A stretch of DNA of 64,000 nucleotides, taken from contig CBDDKM010000005.1 in NCBI GenBank assembly GCA_965230225.1, positions 248,001 to 312,000 of the forward strand, read 5' to 3'. The notes under the pieces are model-generated. The model saw only the letters and a program-made list of their open reading frames with translations, made no database searches and was not told the origin of the DNA. Below, piece after piece: positions 1-7,717 of the stretch. Position numbers and translations under genes: made by a program. How positions within the stretch are numbered: the stretch's first letter is position 1; every line of letters starts with the position of its first letter. Source of the stretch: CALSMU01 sp965230225. GTDB taxonomy: Bacteria; Bacteroidota; Bacteroidia; Flavobacteriales_D; Parvicellaceae.

Positions 1-192
1 GACGGGTATGCAGACCAATTTGGAGGCGAAAAAGACAAAAAATACAAGTACAGACAGATGAGAGAGTACTTGCTAAGCGTTTCTCAACTGGAAATGGAAG
101 AGCAACATCAGCAATTAGAAAATGAATTTTACCGTTGGAAAGGAGAAAATGATCAGGTGGACGACGTGATTATTTTTGGCGTAAAAATTTAG
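1..192 (+). CDS. SpoIIE/PP2C-type serine phosphatase, C-terminal fragment
   Basis: An open frame enters from the left edge and ends at TAG 190-192 (63 residues visible). It begins DGYADQFGG, then KYKYRQMREYLL, and ends DDVIIFGVKI. The DGYxDQFGG turn followed by a Lys-rich stretch and a terminal DD(V/I)xxxGVK(I/L) strand is the usual end of the SpoIIE-like PP2C phosphatase domain that Bacteroidota carry behind TPR or 7TM sensor modules. In that family the last Asp pair helps bind metal. The sensor part lies outside the window, so the signal it reads cannot be judged. No start is visible. Confidence 0.75.
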   Translation, partial: DGYADQFGGEKDKKYKYRQMREYLLSVSQLEMEEQHQQLENEFYRWKGENDQVDDVIIFGVKI

Positions 193-248
193 TGTTGGTG
201 TAGAAAAATCTGTGCATCAGTTGTTTATAACTATTGCAAGAGCTGTAT

Positions 249-278
249 TTGTATAACAGCTATAAAATCCTATTTTTG
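249..278 (+). promoter_or_regulatory. Bacteroidota-type promoter upstream of the HU/SPOR gene
   Basis: TTG at 249-251 is followed after 19 nt by TATTTTTG at 271-278, which fits the Bacteroidota sigma-70 consensus TTG-N19-TAnnTTTG exactly. The predicted start lies about 80 nt before the ATG at 359. Confidence 0.6.
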
Positions 279-358
279 TTAACATTGAGATGTGAATCAG
301 ATTTTTGATTAGATTCGCAACCCTTTTGGAAAAATCCGGTATGAACCTCGGGTAAAGA

Positions 359-1486
359 ATGAAGATAGAAAAGCACATATTCGACTTATTGTTTCAACAC
401 GATTGTGTTGTGCTACCAGGATTTGGTGGTTTTGTTGCCAACTATGTTTCGGCTAAGTTGGACGATCAGGTTCATCGCATGCATCCGCCAACAAAAAAGG
501 TATTGTTTAATAAGTACCTGATCAATAACGACGGATTGTTGGCTCATCGATTGGCAGAAACCGAAGGTATTGCTTATGACGAAGCTCTGGAAGCCATTGA
601 AAAGTATGTAGCCGATGTAAAAGCTTCATTAAAATCTTCAAAACGATTTGAAATCAATCAGGTAGGAGTATTCTTTGTAGATGCTTCGAACAATACCAGA
701 TTTAGAGCAGCCGGGACTAACTTCTTAATGAACTCTTTTGGGTTACCTGTGGTAAAAGCAATTCCTGTTGCTCAACCAATTATTGAGGAAGTGAAGGAAG
801 TACAGGAGAAACCGGTTATTAAAGTGAAGCCGATTGAGGTAGTTCACGATGAAGCTAAGAAGCTACCATTGGAACCTGAAGAAAAGATCATTCCGATCGA
901 GGGTAGACGTAAAAGAGGTTACTGGAAAGTGGCATCTGTTGCAGCTGCTGTGGTTTGTCTTGGTTTCTATTCTGCATGGATTCCAATGAAAACAGATTTA
1001 TTATCTGGTGGTGGAAATTTCCAGTACTCAGACTTAAATCCTTTTACTTACAATAAACAATCGGTATACGAAAAGCAGAATTTCAATTATCCTACGGAGG
1101 AGGTAGAAGAGCACGTAACTGATTACAAAATTTATCCGGAAGACTTACAGCCAGATCCAATTATATTGGAAGAGGTAAATACAGCTCCTGATGAGGTAAC
1201 TGATGCTATTGCCGAAACTACTTATGTAGAGAAAGAGGTAATTGAAGTGGAAGAAACACATGATCTTCCGGCTTATTACATTGTAGGTGGATGCTTTGGA
1301 AAGTACAAAAACGCAACTAACCTGGTTAAATCATTAAAAGATCAAGGTTACGAAGCATTGATTATCGATCAAAAAGACGATTTGCATCGTGTTGGGGTTG
1401 GTAAATTCTCTTCCAGAGACGAAGCTAAACTAGCTAAGAAGGATATGGAAAAGAATGGCATTAGCGGTTGGATTCTGAAAAAGTAA
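359..1486 (+). CDS. HU-CCDC81 / SPOR domain membrane protein
   Basis: A 375-aa protein in three parts. Residues 1 to about 130 match the HU-like CCDC81 domain found in Bacteroidota (conserved VVLPGFGGFVANY and the motif for a histone-like fold). A basic stretch (RRKRGYW) precedes a single membrane helix at about 189-208. The last 70 residues (from AYYIVGGCFGKY) form a SPOR domain, which in other proteins binds denuded septal peptidoglycan. The layout implies a cytoplasmic HU-like domain, an acidic periplasmic linker and a periplasmic SPOR domain, so the protein may link the cytoplasm to division-site peptidoglycan. This role is inferred and untested for the family as far as I know. recX follows after 15 nt on the same strand. 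Confidence 0.85.
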   Translation: MKIEKHIFDLLFQHDCVVLPGFGGFVANYVSAKLDDQVHRMHPPTKKVLFNKYLINNDGLLAHRLAETEGIAYDEALEAIEKYVADVKASLKSSKRFEINQVGVFFVDASNNTRFRAAGTNFLMNSFGLPVVKAIPVAQPIIEEVKEVQEKPVIKVKPIEVVHDEAKKLPLEPEEKIIPIEGRRKRGYWKVASVAAAVVCLGFYSAWIPMKTDLLSGGGNFQYSDLNPFTYNKQSVYEKQNFNYPTEEVEEHVTDYKIYPEDLQPDPIILEEVNTAPDEVTDAIAETTYVEKEVIEVEETHDLPAYYIVGGCFGKYKNATNLVKSLKDQGYEALIIDQKDDLHRVGVGKFSSRDEAKLAKKDMEKNGISGWILKK

Positions 1487-1501
1487 TCTCCTCCCATTTT
1501 C

Positions 1502-1975
1502 GTGAGTAAAATCATTACCCATATTGAAGCCTTGGAAAAAGCTAAAGCTTACTGTGCTTATCAGGAGCGTTGCCATTGGGAGGTAAAGAAAAAACTGAAA
1601 GGCTGGAACCTAAATTCTGACGAAATAGATTATGTCATCTTACAGCTCATGGAGGGGAATTACCTCAACGAAGAGCGTTTTGCATGTGCTTTTGTAAGTG
1701 GTAAATTCCGAATCAAGAAATGGGGTAGGAACAAGATTAAACTTCAACTTAAACAACGTCAAATTTCCGATTATTGTATCAGAAAGGGAATGGAGGAAAT
1801 TGAGGAAGAAGAGTATATGAAAACCCTAAACGATTTGGTTGAGAAGAAATTTAACTCCATTACCAAAGGCAAAGAGTACGAGAAAAAATACAAGACTCTA
1901 ACGTATCTCTACAATAGAGGGTTTGAGCGAGACTTGATTCAAGATGCTCTCAACGACTTTTTAGCTAAAAATTAA
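1502..1975 (+). CDS. recX: RecX-family regulatory protein
   Basis: A 157-aa protein of normal RecX length, made almost entirely of helices, with the tandem three-helix arrangement of RecX (YQERCHWEVKKKLKGW, then NYLNEERFACAFVSGKFRIKKWGRNKI, the most conserved RecX block). RecX binds RecA filaments and modulates recombination. The start is GTG at 1502, and no in-frame ATG lies nearby. recA is not in the window, which is common in Bacteroidota. The 3' end overlaps the converging TonB receptor gene by 11 bp. Confidence 0.9.
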   Translation: MSKIITHIEALEKAKAYCAYQERCHWEVKKKLKGWNLNSDEIDYVILQLMEGNYLNEERFACAFVSGKFRIKKWGRNKIKLQLKQRQISDYCIRKGMEEIEEEEYMKTLNDLVEKKFNSITKGKEYEKKYKTLTYLYNRGFERDLIQDALNDFLAKN

Positions 1976-4349
1976 AGCTATACTGGAAGATTAATGTTCT
2001 TGGAGGAAGAACATTCCCTGGTCTATTAGAAACTTCTCTGTTCAATACGTTGTTTACCAATACAGCCACTTTAGATTCATTGGTTACTTGTATGGATGCT
2101 CTGGCATCAAAAACAATATCGCCTGTTCTTCTGGAATTTCTGTAATCCGTATATCCGGGTAAGATTAAGTTACCCAACAATGGATCCACAAAGGTGAAAT
2201 CCACATTTTCCATAAAGCTGTTATATCTACTACTTAGCCCCAAAGAGAACTTTTTATATGTGGCTTCGATATCAAATTTGGCCATGTGTCGGAAACGGTA
2301 TTTTAGAATGGTAGAAGTATCACTAAATGTAGCCATGTACACAGAATCGTTGTTCAAACTTTGCGGGTTGAGGTAAGTGTATCCTGCTAATAAGTTGATG
2401 TTAACTTCTCCGATTTTTCCCGTTCCTACAACCGAAACTTCTGCTCCGGAAATTCTAGCATTTTCTACATTCTTCGATTGAGCTCCATAATTATCTAATG
2501 TTGGATAACCTCCCATTAGATCCACATCCCATGGAGTACCTGCTGCATCGTAAAATCCAAAGGTAAATTCCATCATGTTGTGGTATTCGGTAACAAATCC
2601 TGCCAGATCCAAATACCCTTTAAAGTTTCCTACTTTAAATCCTTGTTTTAGTCCCAGTTCTGCACTCCATCCGGTCTCTGGTTCTACATTAGGGTTGGGG
2701 AACAGGGTAAGTCCTCCCACATTAGTGGCAATGAATTTCTCAGCAATGGTTGGGAATCGGTATCCTTCACCAAAAGAAGCTCTAAAGTAAGTTTCCTCAG
2801 CAGCTCTGTAGGTTCCACCCAATCTAAAAACGGGCTGTACAGGTAATGTGTCACGGAGTAAAGGCATGGTTCCCTGAGTAGAAACAGTATCAATACGATA
2901 ATGCTCAATTCTAAGTCCTCCGGTTAGGGTAATGCGTTCCCATTTTTTATCCAATTGTCCAAAAACGGCAACGTTGTTAGAATTATGATCTCCATACAAT
3001 TGAGAGGTAACGTTGGTATAGGTGTTCATAATTCCGGCTGTTAGGTTCAGGTCATTATCGAACTTTTGCTGGAACTGATACTCGTTATAATATACAATTG
3101 CTGTAGAAGCCTGATTGGTATTGTTTCGGTTGGTACTGTTAAAATACCTCCCTCGATAGTTGTGTTTTCTTCCCAAAGAATCGTAATACGTAATGAACGG
3201 ATCGAAGTTGGTTCTGTAGGTTTGGAAGGTGCTTAACGAGGTGGTAGCAGTATCTGTTAACCCTTGTGGTACCAATACACTATCGGCATTTTGCCACAAG
3301 AAAAAGAGGCTCCCTCTGGAATTGTTGTGGTTGGCATTAAGGCCATACGATAATCCTTCTACTTTTTTTGATCTCCATCTGGTGTTGGCATTAAATCGGT
3401 AACGGTGTTCGTCTGCTCCCATTCTGTATCCCTCGTCGGTAAGGAAGTTTCCTCCCACTACCAGATCAAAATTTTCCTTCACCTTTCTGGAGTGTAAGAA
3501 GTTTCCGCTTACGTAGTATTGTGATCCGTCCCACCATTGCTGGTCAGGACGGTTAAAGGTGGTATCTCTACCATCTAATGTTTTTCCTTTTTGTGTACCA
3601 AAGCCTGGTAAATAAATTCCGTTAGAAACATTGATTTTAGTTTTGGGCTCATCGGTAGGGTAAGCAGTTCTGATGTTGATTACGCCGTTTAGTGCAGAAG
3701 ATCCATAAAGCACACTGGATGCTCCTTTTAGAATCTCCATTTGCGACATGTTTTCGATCGGTAAGGAGTTCCATTTTACATCACCAGCGTCTCCTGATAA
3801 CATGGGCATATCATCGATCATTAATAGGACTCTACTTCCCGAACCATAACTAAATCCGCTTCCTCCTCTAATGCTCACCTGATTTTCCAGTACCTGACAT
3901 CCGGGTACCTGATCTACTAAAAATTCTGGGTTAGTAGTGGCTTTGTTTTCAATCAATGTAGGCTTGATAACCGCTATGGAAACTGGAACGTCACCAATTT
4001 TTTGTTCGAATTTCCCTGCAGATACTACCACATCGTTTAATCGGTTGGACGACTCCACCAACATGATGTTCATGGTTTTTACTTCTCCTGCTTTGAAAGA
4101 AATGGTTTGAGATTGAGCTTCGTACCCTACATACTTAAAGGTTACTTCGTAAGTGCCAGCGGGAATGGAGACTTTAAATTTTCCATCCAAATCGGCAATG
4201 GCTCCCTTACCTTCTGGAAACAATACAGTGGCACCAATCAATGGCTCCTTATTGTTGGCATCCAAAAGATACCCTTTAAAGGTAGCATTCTGAGCAAAAC
4301 AAATGTGAAATAAGAGGGTAGTAAGTAAAACTAGTAGTGGTCTTCTCAT
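1965..4349 (-). CDS. TonB-dependent outer membrane receptor
   Basis: About 794 aa if translation starts at the ATG at 4349, which gives a clean signal peptide (MRRPLLVLLTTLLFHICFAQ). A GTG 24 nt upstream would extend it by eight residues with no benefit. After the signal comes a carboxypeptidase-regulatory-like beta sandwich (FKGYLLDANNKEPLIGATV), then a plug domain (VSIRGGSGFSYGSGSRVLLMIDD; MEILKGASSVLYGSSALNGVINI), then a long 22-strand-type barrel ending in Phe (QYSFNF). These receptors import ligands such as siderophores, cobalamin or oligosaccharides using TonB energy. The plug resembles BtuB-like or siderophore types, but the substrate cannot be read. It lies 56 nt behind the MORN-protein gene on the same strand, so the two may be cotranscribed. 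Confidence 0.9.
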   Translation of the reverse strand: MRRPLLVLLTTLLFHICFAQNATFKGYLLDANNKEPLIGATVLFPEGKGAIADLDGKFKVSIPAGTYEVTFKYVGYEAQSQTISFKAGEVKTMNIMLVESSNRLNDVVVSAGKFEQKIGDVPVSIAVIKPTLIENKATTNPEFLVDQVPGCQVLENQVSIRGGSGFSYGSGSRVLLMIDDMPMLSGDAGDVKWNSLPIENMSQMEILKGASSVLYGSSALNGVINIRTAYPTDEPKTKINVSNGIYLPGFGTQKGKTLDGRDTTFNRPDQQWWDGSQYYVSGNFLHSRKVKENFDLVVGGNFLTDEGYRMGADEHRYRFNANTRWRSKKVEGLSYGLNANHNNSRGSLFFLWQNADSVLVPQGLTDTATTSLSTFQTYRTNFDPFITYYDSLGRKHNYRGRYFNSTNRNNTNQASTAIVYYNEYQFQQKFDNDLNLTAGIMNTYTNVTSQLYGDHNSNNVAVFGQLDKKWERITLTGGLRIEHYRIDTVSTQGTMPLLRDTLPVQPVFRLGGTYRAAEETYFRASFGEGYRFPTIAEKFIATNVGGLTLFPNPNVEPETGWSAELGLKQGFKVGNFKGYLDLAGFVTEYHNMMEFTFGFYDAAGTPWDVDLMGGYPTLDNYGAQSKNVENARISGAEVSVVGTGKIGEVNINLLAGYTYLNPQSLNNDSVYMATFSDTSTILKYRFRHMAKFDIEATYKKFSLGLSSRYNSFMENVDFTFVDPLLGNLILPGYTDYRNSRRTGDIVFDARASIQVTNESKVAVLVNNVLNREVSNRPGNVLPPRTLIFQYSFNF

Positions 4350-4405
4350 GAAATGTCTTAACGTTCGGTACACTAAGATAATAATTCATTTATAACCACT
4401 CCTTA

Positions 4406-6280
4406 CTAATGCAGAATGGAGGATCCTTTTGGTACTTTACTCTTCTTATTTTTTTGTTTTTTAGGCTTGGAGTATTTGTATAGAGTTTTTTCTGCATTTC
4501 CATTCATAACCAGTGTTTTGGTTTTAACACCGTGTTTGTATACCACATGCATGATTAACTTCCCTTTTCGGTCATAAACCTTCATGTCTCCATGCTTTTT
4601 GTTGTTCTTATAGCCTGTTTCGGTTTGTACTTTTCCTCTACGGCTGTAGCTAATGGATTTTCCGTGCATTAATCCCTGGCTGTAGGAAAGTTGGTTGGCT
4701 ACTACTTTTCCTCCGGGCTGATAGTACTTCCAGGTACCATCCTGTCTACCGTAGCTGTAGCTTCCTTCACTGGCTAATTTACCATCCACTACACTATACG
4801 ATTTCCAGTTGCCATGGCGATAGCTTTGTTCATATCCATCTTCTCCCGAAAGCGAAACCTCACCTTTACGTTTAAGAATTTTAAATGAACCCTGATCCTT
4901 TATTGCCCCTTTGTCTGTCCAGAAGGTCCATTTTCCATTTCTCATGTCGTTCTTATAAGGACCTTCATATTTCATGGTTCCATTAGGGTACCATCCTGTC
5001 CAGGTGGCTTCCATTTTAGCCTTTTTATAAGAACCTCTGTCTTTCATTTCTCCATTCTCATACCACGAGGTCCAAACACCATTCTCCTTATCTTCCAGAA
5101 ATTCTCCCTGAAAAGCTTCCTGTCCATTCTCGTACCAGTTGGTCCATAGCCCTTCTCTCAAGTTCTCTTTGTAATTTCCTTCTTTCCAAAGTTCTCCGTT
5201 GTTGTAGTAAAAGGACCATTTGTTTTCCTTTTTACCTTCGTTAAAATCTCCTTCGTAGTACAATTGACCTGAAGGGTACCAGTATTGCCAGTGTCCATGT
5301 TGTTGGTCGTCTTTAAACTCCCCTTTCATGTCTTTAGCTCCGGTTTCGAAAAAGTACTCCCAGTTTCCATTTTTCTTGCCATCGCCGTAGTTTCCGGAAA
5401 GGCTTAACGTTCCGTTAGGTAAGTACTCCTTAAACTCGCCATGTTTAACACCATCCTTAAAACTGATTTTTTGGTATACTTGATCATTTACGAAATACCA
5501 GTACTCCCAGCTTCCGTTCATTTTACCATTCTTGTATTCACCTACAGTTTTCTTGGTTCCACTTGGGTTCCACTCTTTGAAAACTCCATCTCTCAACCCA
5601 TTTTTATAATGACTTTCTTCTTTAGGCTTTCCTGAAGTATAGGTCAATTTCAACGTTCCATTTCCTCCTTTTATTAATTGAGTTCCAGAAGTGTCGTAGT
5701 AGGCCATTATTCTTTCGGTGGTATCCGGTAGTTGGAACTCCGTAGTCATGTACTTTTTACCATCTTCGTAGTAGTATTTCCATGTTCCGGTTTTTTGAGT
5801 GGTAAACTGATCCAATTTCAATTTCCAGTCGGCGTTGTTTTCGTCGTTCAAAAAAGAATCTGGAATCCCTACATAATACCCCGTTTCGGCAACTTTCCCA
5901 TTTTCGTAGTAGGCTTTGAATAATGAATCTGGAACGTTCAGGTAATTGTAAGCTTCAATCATTTTCTTACCACTTGGGTAAAAAAGAGTGGTTTTACCAT
6001 GTCTCATTCCAGACCAGTAATAGGTAATTTCTTCTATTCTACCATTTTGGTCATAGAACATCCATTTACCAATTTTTTCTCCAACCGTAGAAAACCCACT
6101 GATGTTGTAAAAACCGATGCTTCTTAATTTGGTGCTATCCCGATCCCAATAGGTTTTAACCTTTTCTATCTTCAGTACACCGTCTGTTCCATCGTTGCTG
6201 GAACTCAATTTGTACTTACCAAATTGTGCCTGTGCTGATAAGGATAGAAGCAATGTGCATATTAAAATTGATCTTAGCAT
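4406..6280 (-). CDS. Giant MORN-variant repeat protein, exported
   Basis: 624 aa with a Sec signal peptide (MLRSILICTLLLSLSAQAQ). Almost all of the remainder is tandem repeats of about 23 residues with the pattern NG-x-GxYKxGxxxGxWxxWYxNG, typical of the bacterial MORN_2 (YwqK-like) variant. I count roughly twenty repeats. The C-terminus is basic (PKKQKNKKSK). MORN_2 proteins form elongated beta solenoids. In Bacteroidota they are common, mostly uncharacterised, and occur outside the cytoplasm. Annotation pipelines often call them 'toxin-antitoxin system YwqK family antitoxin', for which I see no support here. It is divergently oriented from another MORN-containing gene at 6524. Confidence 0.8.
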   Translation of the reverse strand: MLRSILICTLLLSLSAQAQFGKYKLSSSNDGTDGVLKIEKVKTYWDRDSTKLRSIGFYNISGFSTVGEKIGKWMFYDQNGRIEEITYYWSGMRHGKTTLFYPSGKKMIEAYNYLNVPDSLFKAYYENGKVAETGYYVGIPDSFLNDENNADWKLKLDQFTTQKTGTWKYYYEDGKKYMTTEFQLPDTTERIMAYYDTSGTQLIKGGNGTLKLTYTSGKPKEESHYKNGLRDGVFKEWNPSGTKKTVGEYKNGKMNGSWEYWYFVNDQVYQKISFKDGVKHGEFKEYLPNGTLSLSGNYGDGKKNGNWEYFFETGAKDMKGEFKDDQQHGHWQYWYPSGQLYYEGDFNEGKKENKWSFYYNNGELWKEGNYKENLREGLWTNWYENGQEAFQGEFLEDKENGVWTSWYENGEMKDRGSYKKAKMEATWTGWYPNGTMKYEGPYKNDMRNGKWTFWTDKGAIKDQGSFKILKRKGEVSLSGEDGYEQSYRHGNWKSYSVVDGKLASEGSYSYGRQDGTWKYYQPGGKVVANQLSYSQGLMHGKSISYSRRGKVQTETGYKNNKKHGDMKVYDRKGKLIMHVVYKHGVKTKTLVMNGNAEKTLYKYSKPKKQKNKKSKVPKGSSILH

Positions 6281-6308
6281 AGCTGTTGATTAATGCCTGG
6301 TTTGATTA

Positions 6309-6333
6309 ATATTTCAAATTTAACGGTAAGGGT
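6309..6333. repeat. Short dispersed repeat, copy 1
   Basis: This AT-rich stretch (TATTTCAAATTTAACGG, then TAAGGGTAT) closely matches the one at 38139-38162. On the minus strand it contains TAAATTTG (6315-6322), a possible -7 element for the MORN gene at 6280, but no TTG sits at the right distance. Confidence 0.4.
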
Positions 6334-6523
6334 ATTTCAATATTTGTTCCTAAGAGATAGAAATCCACACATACATGTTTCTAACCTTATGGATACTGGG
6401 CATATAACTTCAGATTAATGGAAAGTTACCTGTTCATTTATTTTTATGAAATCCAGTGGGGTAGAGGTACTATAATGTGAGTTATTTCGTTGAACATCAT
6501 TACATTTAGTAAAACTATCGACT

Positions 6524-7717
6524 ATGAGATTACCTGTACTTGTGCTTCTAATGCTTATTAGTTCTCTGTCTTTTGGACAAACCAACAGTTTTGGAATGTG
6601 GGAAACCAATTCCTGGAAAAAGCTACTAAGAAAAACAGATGATGGATTAGGTAATATCGAGAAAAACTACTCTGATGGCACACTAAAATACGAAGCCATG
6701 TTTAGAGATGGGTTGCCCATTGGAACCTGGAAAAGCTATGATGTAAATGGGCGGGTTTGGAGAGAATCCAATTGGAATGGAGCTTTTGTAGAGTACGATT
6801 ACTATGGTAGATTAAGGGTAAAAGGAGAATATAAAGATGGTCAGCCGATAGGTGTTTGGAATTATTATGTTAGTAATTGTGATTCAGCTTATGTATATAC
6901 TTCTTACAATGTAGATTCAGATTCCTTAATCGAATATGTTTATCGATATGTTCAAGGAGAGGGTTCTCCATGTTATGATAGGCGAGTATTGGACAAGAAA
7001 ACAGTGACATATATTCCGGATTATTTTGAGGCAAATCAGGGTGGAGGTTATTTTACGTTTCACGGTGGAACAGGACAAGAATCTGCCAACATTAATGCTT
7101 TGAATGAATCTTTTAATTCGGTATTTGGTCAACAGTTCGACTCCAGGTTATTTAACACCATTGGGATGTCTCTGGGAAGTGCAGAAGGGCTTCGATTGGA
7201 TATTGATGTGAATTGGCGAGGGACAGATAGTTTGAGAACAGATACTCTTAAATATGGTTTAAGTATGGGAGGGGCAACCTTTAATCTTAATTACGATTTG
7301 ATCCCTCATAAAGCCATTGATATATCACCCTATGCCGGAATAGGGTATTATGGAACTACCTTATCCTACTCCCAACATAACAACGCAACAGACACGGTAA
7401 GTGTTAATGGACTTTTCAATCAGATTCAACCTTCTAATCAAGGATTTGGAGCATATCAAAGAATCAATTACAGGTCGTCTAATTTTATTGTAGACGCAGG
7501 TTTGAATGTGCGTTGGAACCTGCCATTGGGACCATTTTATACTGCTGGTTTTTTTGTGGGAGGAAAAGTGGGTTATATGCAAGGTGTTGGCCCTTCAAAG
7601 TGGAAATACAATCTAATTGGTGTTACTAATAGTTCGCAGGAGGTTGATTTTATTCCTACCGTTCCCATTTCTGGATTTCATTGGCAAGGAATGGTGGGGT
7701 ATTATGTAAAGTTTTAA
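6524..7717 (+). CDS. MORN-variant / outer-membrane beta-barrel fusion protein
   Basis: 397 aa with a signal peptide (MRLPVLVLLMLISSLSFGQ). Residues about 45-115 hold two or three MORN_2 repeats (SDGTLKYEAMFRDGLPIGTWKSY; GRLRVKGEYKDGQPIGVWNYY). The part after about residue 160 is a run of alternating amphipathic strands (GGGYFTFHGGTG, IDISPYAGIGYYG, FYTAGFFVGGKVGYMQG) ending in YYVKF, so the C-terminal Phe suggests an outer-membrane barrel. I know no function for this combination. It stands head-to-head with the all-MORN gene, and its 3' end overlaps the converging serine-hydrolase gene by 4 bp. Confidence 0.7.
   Translation: MRLPVLVLLMLISSLSFGQTNSFGMWETNSWKKLLRKTDDGLGNIEKNYSDGTLKYEAMFRDGLPIGTWKSYDVNGRVWRESNWNGAFVEYDYYGRLRVKGEYKDGQPIGVWNYYVSNCDSAYVYTSYNVDSDSLIEYVYRYVQGEGSPCYDRRVLDKKTVTYIPDYFEANQGGGYFTFHGGTGQESANINALNESFNSVFGQQFDSRLFNTIGMSLGSAEGLRLDIDVNWRGTDSLRTDTLKYGLSMGGATFNLNYDLIPHKAIDISPYAGIGYYGTTLSYSQHNNATDTVSVNGLFNQIQPSNQGFGAYQRINYRSSNFIVDAGLNVRWNLPLGPFYTAGFFVGGKVGYMQGVGPSKWKYNLIGVTNSSQEVDFIPTVPISGFHWQGMVGYYVKF

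Noticed and set aside
4406..6280. YwqK-type antitoxin
   Set aside because: Only the MORN_2 repeat is shared. The protein is exported and very long, and no toxin gene is adjacent.
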